From: UBA877 sp034436335
GTDB lineage: Bacteria > Chloroflexota > Anaerolineae > Anaerolineales > Villigracilaceae
Direction: 5' to 3'
NCBI GenBank assembly: GCA_034436335.1
Contig: DAOTVO010000023.1
Coordinates: 1-62,211 of the forward strand
DNA length: 62,211 nucleotides
The notes under the pieces are model-generated. The model saw only the letters and a list, made by a program, of their open reading frames with translations, was not told the DNA's origin and made no database searches. Shown here in pieces: positions 32,341 through 41,120 of the stretch; the stretch's first letter is position 1; every line of letters begins with the position of its first letter. The position numbers and the translations under genes are program-made.

Positions 32341-35112
32341 ATGACTATCCACATCACCATCAACGGACAAAAAATCGAGGCCCGCGACGGTCAAACCATC
32401 CTCGAAGCGGCGCGCGAAAACCGCATCCGCATCCCGACCCTGTGCTATCACAAAGACCTCTCGCCAACCGGCGTCTGCCGCATGTGCGTGGTGGAGGTCA
32501 AAGGCGCCCGCTTTTTGCAGGCTGCCTGCGTCACCAAAGCAGCCGAAGGCATGGAAATCGAGACCGAAAACGAAAATGTCATTGCCTCTCGGCGGCTGTC
32601 GCTGCAAATGATGCTTGCCAATCACCCGCAGGACTGTCTCACCTGCGATGTGAGCGGAGAATGCGAACTCCAAGACCTGGCCTACGAATATCAGGTGCGT
32701 GCGCCTGAATGGGGCGCCAAAGGGACGCGCTATCCGGTCGATTCGGACCCCAATCCCTTCATCCGCGTTGACATGAACCGCTGTATCCTTTGCCGCCGCT
32801 GTGTGCAAGCCTGCGCCGAGATTCAGGTGCGCGATGTCTGGGGAGTGGCCAAGCGCGGTTTTGAAGAAGTCATCGTCGCCGGTGCCGGGACGACCATGCT
32901 GGAGGCGCGTTGCGAATCTTGCGGTCAGTGCGAGGCCTACTGCCCCACCGGCGCGCTCTCCAACAAGATGAATTACGGCCTGGCACGCGTCCATCAGGTC
33001 AAGAAAGTGCCCACCACCTGCACCTACTGCGGCGTCGGTTGTCAGTTCTATCTGCTCGTCAAAGAAAACCGCGTCATCGGCATTTCCTCCAAAGCGGATG
33101 CCCCCGTGAACGGCATGGCGCTGTGCGTTAAGGGACGCTATGGCTTTGACTTTATCCATCACCCCGATCGGCTGCTCAAGCCGCGCGTGCGCCGTTACCT
33201 GCTGGAAGGGATGAAGAAATCGCATCGCGGCCGCGCCTGGGAGTGGGTCGAAACCGACTGGGACACGGCGCTCGACCTGGCCGCGCGCCGCCTGCGCGAA
33301 ACCCGCGATACCTACGGCCCCGACAGCGTCGGCATTCTCACCTCGGCCAAATGCTTGAACGAAGAAAACTACCTGATGAACAAACTGGCGCGGCAGGTGA
33401 TCGGTACCAACAACGTGGACCATTGCGCCCGCCTATGCCACGCCAGCACGGTCGCCGGTTTGGCCGTCTCTTTTGGCTCAGGCGCCATGTCCAACTCGAT
33501 GGATGACGTCGCCAAATTTGCGCAACTGTTCTTCGTCATCGGCTCGAACACCACCGAGCAGCATCCCGTCTTCGGGACGATGATCCGGCGCGCCGTGCGC
33601 TTCCGCGGGGCCAAACTCATCGTCGCCGACCCGCGCCGCATTGACCTGTGCGACTTTGCCACCCTGCACCTGCGCCACAAACCAGGCACGGATATTGCCC
33701 TGCTCAACGGCCTGATGTACCTCATCCTGCAAAACGGCTGGGCCGACGAAAAATTCATCGCCGAGCGCACCGAAGGCTTTGAGGAGTTCAAAGAGACCAT
33801 CCTGCAATACCCGCCGGAGAAAGTCACCGAAATCACCGGCGTGCCGGTAGAGCAACTCCACCAGGCCGCCGAAATGATGGGCACACACAAACCGATGGCC
33901 GTCATCTGGGCGATGGGCATCACCCAGCACATCACCGGCGTGCGTAACGTCATGAGCCTGGCCAATCTGCAAATGCTGACCGGCAACATGGGCATCCCCG
34001 GCGGCGGCGTCAACCCCCTGCGCGGCCAAAACAACGTCCAGGGCGCCTGCGACATGGGCGGCCTGCCCAACGTCTATTCGGGCTACCAGGCCGTCACCAG
34101 CGAGGAAGCGCGTCAGAAGTTCGCCGCAGCCTGGGGGCGGACGAGTAACACCACGGTCGGTATGACCGTCACGCAGATGATCCCAGGCGTTCTAGAAGAC
34201 AAAATCCACGCCCTCTACATTCTCGGCGAAGACCCGATCATGTCCGACCCGGATACCGGCCACATTCGCAAATGCTTCGAGAAGGTGGACTTCCTGCTCT
34301 TGCAGGAAATCTTCCCTTCCGAAACTTCGCACTACGCTGACATCCTCCTGCCGGGCGTCTCCTTTGCCGAGAAAACCGGCACCTACACGAACACCGAGCG
34401 GCGCGTCCAGATGGTACATCAGGCAATTGACCCGCTGGGACAGGCGCGCCCTGACTGGCAGATTACCGCCGAAATTGCCAAGCGCATCCTGGCCGCGACC
34501 CCGGGCCTGCTCCCCTCCGAAGCGCCTTACGCCGGCTGGGAGTACGCCGACACCGACGCTATCATGAGTGAAATCAACGCCCTGACGCCCATCTACGGCG
34601 GCATCACCCATGCCCGCCTGGAAAAAGGTCAGCGCCTGCAATGGCCCTGCCCTGCCCCCGATCACCCCGGCACGCCCATTCTGCACACCGAGAAATTCTC
34701 GCGCGGCCTGGGCAAGTTCGCTCCGATTGACCACATCCCGCCCGCTGAACTGCCCGACGAGGAATATCCGATTGTCATGAGCACCGGGCGCGTCCTCTAC
34801 CACTGGCACGGCGGGCAGATGACGCGCCGCGCCCGCGGCCTGATGCAGATCTATGGCAACCCGCTGATCGAAATCAACCCTGAAGACGCCGCCCTGCTCG
34901 GCCTGAAAGCGGGCAGGCATGTGCGCGTGACCTCACGCCGCGGCGCCATTGAAGCCGAAGCCTGGCTGACCGAGCGTGTCCCGCCGGGCATGATCTTTGC
35001 CAATTTCCACTTCCCCGAAGCCTCTGCCAACGAGTTGACACAGGCGGCCCTCGACCCGGTGGCAAAAATTCCGGAGTATAAAGTGACCGCCGTCAAAATC
35101 GAGGTTGTTTAA
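32341..35112 (+). CDS. NAD(P)-linked formate dehydrogenase alpha subunit with NuoG-like N-terminus
   Basis: A 923-aa multi-cluster subunit. The N-terminus is NuoG-like: a [2Fe-2S] site (Cys35, 46, 49, 63), a His95-x3-Cys99-x2-Cys102-x5-Cys108 [4Fe-4S] site and two ferredoxin clusters (Cys148/151/154/158 and 191/194/197/201). The molybdopterin domain follows, with Cys227/230/234/262. The active site GTNNVDHCARLCHAS holds Cys366-His367, a Cys-type enzyme like the paralog at 25576. With the NuoEF fusion it makes an NAD(P)-dependent FDH. It ends with AKIPEYKVTAVKIEV, nearly the same as fdhF, showing common origin. Confidence 0.93.
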   Translation: MTIHITINGQKIEARDGQTILEAARENRIRIPTLCYHKDLSPTGVCRMCVVEVKGARFLQAACVTKAAEGMEIETENENVIASRRLSLQMMLANHPQDCLTCDVSGECELQDLAYEYQVRAPEWGAKGTRYPVDSDPNPFIRVDMNRCILCRRCVQACAEIQVRDVWGVAKRGFEEVIVAGAGTTMLEARCESCGQCEAYCPTGALSNKMNYGLARVHQVKKVPTTCTYCGVGCQFYLLVKENRVIGISSKADAPVNGMALCVKGRYGFDFIHHPDRLLKPRVRRYLLEGMKKSHRGRAWEWVETDWDTALDLAARRLRETRDTYGPDSVGILTSAKCLNEENYLMNKLARQVIGTNNVDHCARLCHASTVAGLAVSFGSGAMSNSMDDVAKFAQLFFVIGSNTTEQHPVFGTMIRRAVRFRGAKLIVADPRRIDLCDFATLHLRHKPGTDIALLNGLMYLILQNGWADEKFIAERTEGFEEFKETILQYPPEKVTEITGVPVEQLHQAAEMMGTHKPMAVIWAMGITQHITGVRNVMSLANLQMLTGNMGIPGGGVNPLRGQNNVQGACDMGGLPNVYSGYQAVTSEEARQKFAAAWGRTSNTTVGMTVTQMIPGVLEDKIHALYILGEDPIMSDPDTGHIRKCFEKVDFLLLQEIFPSETSHYADILLPGVSFAEKTGTYTNTERRVQMVHQAIDPLGQARPDWQITAEIAKRILAATPGLLPSEAPYAGWEYADTDAIMSEINALTPIYGGITHARLEKGQRLQWPCPAPDHPGTPILHTEKFSRGLGKFAPIDHIPPAELPDEEYPIVMSTGRVLYHWHGGQMTRRARGLMQIYGNPLIEINPEDAALLGLKAGRHVRVTSRRGAIEAEAWLTERVPPGMIFANFHFPEASANELTQAALDPVAKIPEYKVTAVKIEVV

Positions 35113-35153
35113 GCCGCGTTCCGGCGGCTATATCAAAGAATAAGGAGTCTGCT

Positions 35154-35612
35154 ATGGTTTCTCCAGAACTGTTGCGTCGTTACCCTTTCTTCGCTTCCCT
35201 GACCGATGAGCAATTGTCGGCGCTGGCAATGATTGCCGAGGAAAAATCCTATCCTGCAGGCGCGTTGCTGGTCAAAGAAAACTTGCCCGCCACCAAACTG
35301 ATTCTTCTCCTCGAAGGCGACATGGACCTCATCTTCAGCGGCGGGGGAGAAGGAGCGATCGTCAACGCGCTGGTTGGCTCGATTGCTCCCGGCGAAATGC
35401 TTGGGGTGTCTTCCATCATCGAGCCATACACCTATATCTCGTCTGCCCGCGCCACCACGCCGGTCAAAGTGGTCGAAATTGACGGTCCCGCCGTCCGCGC
35501 ACTGATGCAGGTGGATAAGGTGATGGGCTACGTCCTGATGCGCAACGTGGCCGTCGCCGTGCTGGAGCGCTTGAAATACACGCAGGTGGAACTGGCCGCA
35601 GCGCGGGCATAA
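35154..35612 (+). CDS. Cyclic-nucleotide-binding domain protein
   Basis: A 152-aa stand-alone cNMP-binding beta-roll (LLRRYPFFASLTDEQL, YPAGALLVKENLPATKLILLLEGDMDLIF, IAPGEMLGVSSII). The phosphate-binding cassette is altered relative to CRP, since the canonical Glu and Arg are not in the usual GE..R..A arrangement. There is no HTH, so it is not a CRP-like regulator by itself. It starts after AAGGAG, 41 nt past the FDH stop, and closes the redox operon. It may sense a ligand for the cluster. Confidence 0.82.
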   Translation: MVSPELLRRYPFFASLTDEQLSALAMIAEEKSYPAGALLVKENLPATKLILLLEGDMDLIFSGGGEGAIVNALVGSIAPGEMLGVSSIIEPYTYISSARATTPVKVVEIDGPAVRALMQVDKVMGYVLMRNVAVAVLERLKYTQVELAAARA

Positions 35613-35633
35613 CCGCTCTGCCGCTCAAACGTG

Positions 35634-35665
35634 CTGCGCCGCTCTGAGTTAGCGGCGCAGTTTTC
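35634..35665 (+). terminator. Terminator of the formate/Hdr cluster
   Basis: CTGCGCCGCT pairs with AGCGGCGCAG around a 7-nt loop and is followed by TTTTCTTG. Confidence 0.85.
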
Positions 35666-35686
35666 TTGCCGATGAAGCGCAGGCGT

Positions 35687-36886
35687 CTAGATTTCGCTGG
35701 TCATGATGAAGAGCGGCTTCATCTCGAAGGACTCGTACTTGGGACGGTAGCGCTCAGTGTTGTAGAACTCTTCCACGTTGACGATTTTCTTGGAGCCGGT
35801 CACTACCTCCAGCGGAACATTGTCGTAACGTCCGTTCTTCAACACTACCAGCCGCCCGTGGATGCCCTTCAGGAGCAGGTCGAGCGCCAGGTTGCCGAAG
35901 GCCATCGGGACAATAGAGTCGATGGCGTCCGGGTCGCCGCCGCGCACCATGTAGCCAATTTTCTGGTTGATGATGTTAATCGGCACGCCATTGTTATATC
36001 TCGCCGTGCGCGTCTGCAATTCCGAAGCGACTAAATCGCCGATGCCGCCCAGTTTGGCGTGGCCGAAGGCGTCAGTGGTGCGGTCCTGGAAAACCATCTC
36101 CCCGCCCTCGAACATCGCCCCTTCCGAGACCAGCACAATCGAGTATTTGCTGGGGTTGCGGTTGCGATCATAGACGAGCAATTCGGTCAGCCGGTCAATA
36201 TTGAACTTCCACTCCGGGATCACGCAGCGATTGGCCGCGCCGGCCATCGTCGGCAGCATCGCCGTAAAACCGGCATAACGGCCAAAGACTTCCAGCACCA
36301 TAATGCGCTCATGCGAGCCTGCAATCGTTCGCAGGCTGTTCGCCAGCGAAATCGTGCGCGTCACACAAGTGCTAAAGCCGATGCAATAATCTGTGCCGGG
36401 GACATCGTTATCCATTGTCTTGGGAATGGCGATGATTTTGACCCCTTCCTGAGAGAGGCGGACGGCGTAACTGAGCGTGTCATCCCCGCCAATCGGAATC
36501 AGATAGTCAATGCCCAGAAAGTCGAGGTTTTTCAAGACCTCTTCGGTTAGGTCATTGACCTCGTCCTTGTATTTATCTTGAAGGTGCGGCGGAACGACAT
36601 CCCGCTTGACCTTAGCCGCGTTGGTGCGCGAGGTGTGCAGGAAGGTGCCGCCCGTGCGCCCGGCGCGGTTGACGATTTCTTCACTTAACTCTATGAAATT
36701 TTCGCTGTTGTTGGCATCTTTGGCACGGACGATATTGAGCAGTCCGGCCCAGCCTCGGCGCAGACCGATGACTTTGTAGCCCTCGCGCAGGGCGCGAATG
36801 GTGACCGCGCGAATGGCCGGATTCAACCCCGGCACGTCGCCGCCGCCGGTCAAAATACCGATGACGCCTGGTTTCTTTTTGGACAT
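35687..36886 (-). CDS. pfp: 6-phosphofructokinase, predicted PPi-dependent
   Basis: A 399-aa PfkA-superfamily enzyme. It starts with IGILTGGGDVPGLNPAIR. The phosphoryl-donor site is GGDD (133-136) rather than GGDG, and the catalytic loop reads PKTMDND with Lys156 in place of Gly. Asp at the first and Lys at the second position are the known marks of pyrophosphate-dependent enzymes. It should interconvert fructose 6-phosphate and fructose 1,6-bisphosphate reversibly. AGGAG precedes the ATG. An assay is needed to exclude ATP use. Confidence 0.88.
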   Translation of the reverse strand: MSKKKPGVIGILTGGGDVPGLNPAIRAVTIRALREGYKVIGLRRGWAGLLNIVRAKDANNSENFIELSEEIVNRAGRTGGTFLHTSRTNAAKVKRDVVPPHLQDKYKDEVNDLTEEVLKNLDFLGIDYLIPIGGDDTLSYAVRLSQEGVKIIAIPKTMDNDVPGTDYCIGFSTCVTRTISLANSLRTIAGSHERIMVLEVFGRYAGFTAMLPTMAGAANRCVIPEWKFNIDRLTELLVYDRNRNPSKYSIVLVSEGAMFEGGEMVFQDRTTDAFGHAKLGGIGDLVASELQTRTARYNNGVPINIINQKIGYMVRGGDPDAIDSIVPMAFGNLALDLLLKGIHGRLVVLKNGRYDNVPLEVVTGSKKIVNVEEFYNTERYRPKYESFEMKPLFIMTSEI

Positions 36887-37001
36887 GGCAGACTCCTCGA
36901 AAGGAAAAGAATGATGTTCAGTGGTTATTATACTCTCTTCCGAAAGTCGCAGCGCAATTTGCGCTTGGCGAAGAAGAAGCGCCAGGCAAACGGCATTTAT
37001 C

Positions 37002-37028
37002 TTGAAAACACCGGCAAAGGTTTATAAT
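37002..37028 (+). promoter_or_regulatory. Promoter candidate for the FHA gene
   Basis: TTGAAA and a perfect TATAAT are separated by 15 bp, 25 nt before the ATG. The spacer is short, so strength is doubtful. Confidence 0.4.
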
Positions 37029-37053
37029 TAGAGCATCCTGAAAAAGAGTGCCT

Positions 37054-37668
37054 ATGAACATCACCCATACCGGCCCCTATCTAACTGACCCCAGCGGTCA
37101 GGAACATCTGCTCACCTCCAACATTGTCACCATTGGCCGCGCCATGGAGTGCGATATCGTCATTGTCAGCAAGAGCATCTCGCGCGAGCACGCCCGCCTG
37201 CAGCGCGAAGGACGCAAATGGTTTGTGGATGACCTCGGCTCGACCAACGGCACCTTCCGCAATAACGAGCGCGTTATCACCCGCCTCGACCTGCGCGATG
37301 GCGACAGCCTGAGGGTCGGCGACGTGACCTTCATCTTCCATGACCCCGATACCACCACCCGCGAAAACCCACTCCCCGATCTGGAAGTGGATACCGCCGC
37401 CGGAGTCGTGCGCGTCAACCGCCGACCGGTCTCCCTTTCCCCGAAAGAGTACGCCCTGCTGGCCTACCTCTACAGCCGCCCCGGTCAGGTTTGCTCAAAA
37501 GACGAAATCGGCCGCGCCGTCTGGCCCGAATATCAGGCAGGTGGAATCTTCGACTACCAAATCGAAAATCTCGTCCGCCGTCTGCGCACGCGCATCGAAG
37601 TAGACCCGGCCAATCCCCAGTTGCTCATCACCATACGCGGGCTCGGATACAAACTAATGGTCGCCTGA
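37054..37668 (+). CDS. FHA domain fused to an OmpR-type winged helix
   Basis: A 204-aa protein. Residues 10-95 form an FHA phosphothreonine-binding domain with all key residues: Gly28-Arg29, Ser43-Arg44-x-His46 and the LGSTNGT segment (Ser63, Asn65-Gly66). Residues 105-202 are a Trans_reg_C winged helix (SLSPKEYALLAYLYSRPGQV, YQIENLVRRLRTRIE, LITIRGLGYKL). This would be a DNA-binding protein controlled by phosphothreonine recognition rather than by a receiver domain. It lies just before a Ser/Thr kinase gene. A GTG two codons upstream is an alternative start. Confidence 0.9.
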   Translation: MNITHTGPYLTDPSGQEHLLTSNIVTIGRAMECDIVIVSKSISREHARLQREGRKWFVDDLGSTNGTFRNNERVITRLDLRDGDSLRVGDVTFIFHDPDTTTRENPLPDLEVDTAAGVVRVNRRPVSLSPKEYALLAYLYSRPGQVCSKDEIGRAVWPEYQAGGIFDYQIENLVRRLRTRIEVDPANPQLLITIRGLGYKLMVA

Positions 37669-37774
37669 GGCGGGCCGCTCCAACAGAAGCCTTATCAGAC
37701 AAAGAATATCCCTTCTACAAATTCTGAATAGTTCCCGAATAGCCGGTGGATAGGCATCAAAAGGGTATTGCGCG

Positions 37775-37780
37775 TATCAT
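37775..37780 (+). promoter_or_regulatory. -10 hexamer of a probable leaderless promoter for the kinase
   Basis: TATCAT ends 7 nt before the kinase ATG, with no Shine-Dalgarno between them. Confidence 0.35.
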
Positions 37781-37787
37781 ATAGCCG

Positions 37788-39272
37788 ATGAAATCGCCGG
37801 CACACAAACAGCCCATGTCCCTTCTCTCGCTCGAAGGTCAAACGCTCGGCAAGTACCGCATTCTCGAACCGCTCGGACGCGGCGGGATGGCGCAGGTCTA
37901 CAAAGCCTACCATCCCGGCCTCGACCGTTACGTCGCCGTCAAAGTTCTGCGCGCCGACCTGACGGAAGACGCCGAGTTCCTCAACCGCTTCCGGCGCGAA
38001 GCGCGCGCCGTGGCCGCCCTGCGCCATCCCAACATCATCCAGATTTTCGATTTCGATGTGCAGGATGGCCTTTACTACATGGTCATGGAACTGCTTGAAG
38101 GCAATACGCTCAAATCCTATCTGAACGCCCTGCGCGTCCGCAAGGAACGCATGCCGCTCGGCGAAACGACCCACATCCTGAGCGATGTCCTCGGAGGCCT
38201 CGCCTACGCCCACGCGGAGGGTGTCATCCACCGCGATTTGAAGCCCTCCAACATTCTGCTCACCCGGCGCGGCCAGGCCGTGCTGACCGACTTCGGCATT
38301 GCCCAGATCATCGGCGGCACGCAGTACACGGTGACCGGCGCGCTGATGGGGACGCTGAGTTACATGGCCCCCGAACAGGGCCGCGACGGCAAATGCGACG
38401 TCCGCTCGGACATTTACTCGCTGGGCATTACCCTCTACGAGATGCTGACCGGCAGTGTACCGTTCGACGCCGACACCCCCCTGGCCATTCTGCTCAAACA
38501 TCTCAATGACCCCCTGCCCTCGCCGCGCAGTCTCGCGCCGGACATTCCCGAAGCCTTCGAACAGGTGGTGCTCAAAGCGCTGGCAAAAGATCCGCAGGAA
38601 CGCTACCAAAGCGCAACCGAAATGGCCGCCGCGCTGATAGAGGCAGCGCATCTCTCCGGAATCGAAGTCCCCCTCACAACCAGCCTGCCACAAACGGTTT
38701 CTTTACTCCCGCCCCAGCCGGCAGTGGTGGCCGTTTTCTCGGGCAAGAACCGCGCTCAATTCGCCGATCATGAATTTGCCGAAGGCGATACGGAGGTCAA
38801 AATCACGCCGCCCGCTGAAATGCAGGATGTCAAAAAACGTCTCTCGCGTGGCGCGCTGACCTGGACAACTTTCATGGTGCTGGGCAACATGCTTTTGCTC
38901 TGGGCCGGCGGCGTCTTCGGCTGGGAAGTGCTAGGGCGCGCCTGGTCAATGGAACTGCTCCTGGTCGGCCTATTGTTTTTCCTCCTCCTGGTGGAATCCT
39001 CCAATGTCTGGTTGTTGATTCCCGGCGGTCTGTTGATGGGCAACGGACTGCTCTTAACCTATTTTTCGCTCACCGGCCGCTGGGCCGACTGGACCCTGCT
39101 CTGGCCGCTGGAGCCATTGATTATCGCCGCCTCTATTATTGCCCCCTTCTGGCTGGTCAGGCAAAGCGACCGAGGCCGCGCCTTCGTGCGCTGGTTCGGG
39201 GGCGGCGTACTCGTCATTGCCGGCATCACGTTTTTCATCACGGTTGCCGCAGCCATTTTGCAAGCCCTGTAG
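37788..39272 (+). CDS. Ser/Thr protein kinase (PknB-like) with C-terminal membrane domain
   Basis: A 494-aa Hanks-type kinase. The Gly-rich loop is LGRGGMAQVYKA, the ATP Lys is Lys52, the alpha-C Glu is Glu71, the catalytic loop is HRDLKPSN (148-155) and DFG is at 168-170, followed by an APE motif. Residues after about 350 form four hydrophobic segments instead of PASTA repeats. The last part (LIPGGLLMGNGLLL, LTGRW, LWPLEP) is homologous to the membrane protein encoded next. It probably phosphorylates a target read by the FHA protein upstream. An internal ATG at MSLLSLEG is an alternative start. Confidence 0.92.
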   Translation: MKSPAHKQPMSLLSLEGQTLGKYRILEPLGRGGMAQVYKAYHPGLDRYVAVKVLRADLTEDAEFLNRFRREARAVAALRHPNIIQIFDFDVQDGLYYMVMELLEGNTLKSYLNALRVRKERMPLGETTHILSDVLGGLAYAHAEGVIHRDLKPSNILLTRRGQAVLTDFGIAQIIGGTQYTVTGALMGTLSYMAPEQGRDGKCDVRSDIYSLGITLYEMLTGSVPFDADTPLAILLKHLNDPLPSPRSLAPDIPEAFEQVVLKALAKDPQERYQSATEMAAALIEAAHLSGIEVPLTTSLPQTVSLLPPQPAVVAVFSGKNRAQFADHEFAEGDTEVKITPPAEMQDVKKRLSRGALTWTTFMVLGNMLLLWAGGVFGWEVLGRAWSMELLLVGLLFFLLLVESSNVWLLIPGGLLMGNGLLLTYFSLTGRWADWTLLWPLEPLIIAASIIAPFWLVRQSDRGRAFVRWFGGGVLVIAGITFFITVAAAILQAL

Positions 39273-39316
39273 CAGAAGAGATGGCATTTACCTTCCCCAA
39301 AAATAAAGGAGACCCC

Positions 39317-40006
39317 ATGCAGAAAAACGGTTCGCTTCTCTTTGGTATCACCCTCATCCTGCTTGGCCTTTTTGCGCTGGCAGGCAGCCTGCTGGGGCGG
39401 CTTTCGGGCGTACATATCAACGCCTTCCAGAGTTGGCCGCTGGCGGTCATTGGCGCGGGGCTTCTTTTCTGCCTTCCGCCGTTCATTTTTCGCAAAAACG
39501 AGGGGCTGGGCGGCCTGTTCATTCCCGGCGTCCCGGCGCTGACCACCGGCTTGCTGCTCTACACTTCCACGCTGAGCGGCCGCTGGAGTTTGTGGGGAAC
39601 ATATTGGCCGCTGGAAATCATTGCCCTGGCAGTCGGATTCCTGCTGGCGGCTATCTTCCTGCGCGTCGTCTGGCTCACCCTGCCGGCCAGCATCATTGGT
39701 TTCACCGGACTGGCACTGCAATTCACCGCCCTGACGGGGTTGTGGGTGGCCTGGGCAGTTCTTTGGGCAGTTGTCCCCTTCTCGGTCGGCCTGCCGCTCC
39801 TGCTCATCGGAATCTTCAAAAGAATGGGCGGCGTCAAACTAGCCGGGATGATTGTCCTCGCCTTCGCGGGGCTGGCCTTTGCCGTCATGGCGGCCATTCT
39901 CGGCAGCGACTCGGCGCTCGTGACAATTGGCGGCCCGATTGTTATCCTGGTTGTCGGCGTCCTCCTGCTTCTTCCCTCGCTGGCGAGAAAACCGCTCGAC
40001 GCCTGA
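39317..40006 (+). CDS. Polytopic membrane protein homologous to the kinase tail
   Basis: A 229-aa integral membrane protein of about seven hydrophobic segments, starting at the ATG after AAAGGAG. Two internal units share a G-x-L-L-x(n)-L-x-G-x-W-x(n)-W-P pattern: FIPGVPALTTGLLLYTSTLS followed by GRW and YWPLE, and TGLALQFTALTGLWVAWAVL. The first of these closely matches the kinase C-terminus. Function is unknown. Location 44 nt after the kinase suggests a joint role in membrane sensing. Confidence 0.75.
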   Translation: MQKNGSLLFGITLILLGLFALAGSLLGRLSGVHINAFQSWPLAVIGAGLLFCLPPFIFRKNEGLGGLFIPGVPALTTGLLLYTSTLSGRWSLWGTYWPLEIIALAVGFLLAAIFLRVVWLTLPASIIGFTGLALQFTALTGLWVAWAVLWAVVPFSVGLPLLLIGIFKRMGGVKLAGMIVLAFAGLAFAVMAAILGSDSALVTIGGPIVILVVGVLLLLPSLARKPLDA

Positions 40007-40026
40007 CCGTCTGTGTGCTAAAAAGA

Positions 40027-40058
40027 AAATCCCGTCCTCGCCCGACGGGATTTTTGTT
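40027..40058. terminator. Bidirectional terminator
   Basis: AAATCCCGTC and GACGGGATTT form a 10-bp stem with a 7-nt loop, followed by TTGTT. It separates the membrane protein gene from convergent rarD. Confidence 0.82.
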
Positions 40059-40079
40059 CACTCACCGGCGCGGAGACTT

Positions 40080-40970
40080 TCAATCCGCCGCCGGCTGAAC
40101 CCCAAGCCTGCGCCGCGCCCAGAAGCCCTCCCCCCAGAAGAGAATCAGCGCCGTCCAGACGATGCTGAAGCCGATCAACTGGGTCGGCGTGAAGGGTTCC
40201 TTGAAAACCAGCACCCCGAGCAGAAATTGCAGGGTGGGAGCAATGTACTGGATAATTCCAAGCAGCGAAAGCGGGATGCGCTGGGCGGCGGAGGCAAACA
40301 TCAGCAGGGGGATGGTCGTCACCACACCCGCGCCGACCAGCAGCAGGTCCGAGCCCGCCCCGGCATGCAGGAATGCGCCCCGACCGCTTACCTCCGAAAA
40401 GACCAGCCATCCCAGGGCAGGCAGAAACAGAATACCGGTTTCCAGCGCAAGGCCGAAGACCGAACCAAGCGGAGCCATCTTCTTGACCAGGCCGTAGATG
40501 CCAAACGAAAAGGCCAGGGTAAGCGCAATCCAGGGCAGTTGGCCGTAGGCCACCGTCAGGTAGATCACGCCAAGAGCGGCCATGACGACCGGCACCCACT
40601 GGAAGGCGCGCAGGCGTTCGCGCAGGAAAACCACGCCGAGCAAAACGTTGAGCAGCGGGTTGATGAAATATCCCAGGCTGGTTTCGACGATGTAACCGGC
40701 ATTCACCGCCCAGACGTAGGTCAGCCAGTTGACGCCAATCAGCAAGGCGGCAGCAAAGTAGATGAGCAGGACCTTACGGCTGGCAATCGCCGCCCGGAAG
40801 GGTTTCCACTGTTTCGTTGCCAGCAGGAACGCCAGCAGGAATAGGAACGACCAGACGATGCGATGGCTCAACAATTGCAAGGCCGGAACATGCTTGAGCA
40901 GTTTCCAATAGACCGGGAAAAGCCCCCAGGTGCCATAAGCCCCGAGGGCGTAGAGAATACCTTGATTCAC
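40080..40970 (-). CDS. rarD: EamA/RarD-type transporter
   Basis: A 296-aa protein with ten hydrophobic helices of the drug/metabolite transporter superfamily. It begins GILYALGAYGTWGLFPVYWK and includes HRIVWSFLFLL, NWLTYVWAVN, ETSLGYFINPLLNVLLGVVFL and IQYIAPTLQFLLGV, all RarD signatures. The substrate is unproven. The start is GTG, with AAGGAGG at good spacing. Confidence 0.9.
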   Translation of the reverse strand: MNQGILYALGAYGTWGLFPVYWKLLKHVPALQLLSHRIVWSFLFLLAFLLATKQWKPFRAAIASRKVLLIYFAAALLIGVNWLTYVWAVNAGYIVETSLGYFINPLLNVLLGVVFLRERLRAFQWVPVVMAALGVIYLTVAYGQLPWIALTLAFSFGIYGLVKKMAPLGSVFGLALETGILFLPALGWLVFSEVSGRGAFLHAGAGSDLLLVGAGVVTTIPLLMFASAAQRIPLSLLGIIQYIAPTLQFLLGVLVFKEPFTPTQLIGFSIVWTALILFWGEGFWARRRLGVQPAAD

Positions 40971-41120
40971 ACCAATGCGCCTCCTTGCGCAGCAGGCGGT
41001 AAGTATACACCCATTTCCCTATCGGCTGGCGAGCGGCGCGCGTTAGGAAAGATGGGGCCTTGAAAAACATACCGCATGGTGATATAAAAGGAGAAATCCT
41101 TTATTCCCTCCGGAGGTTTT

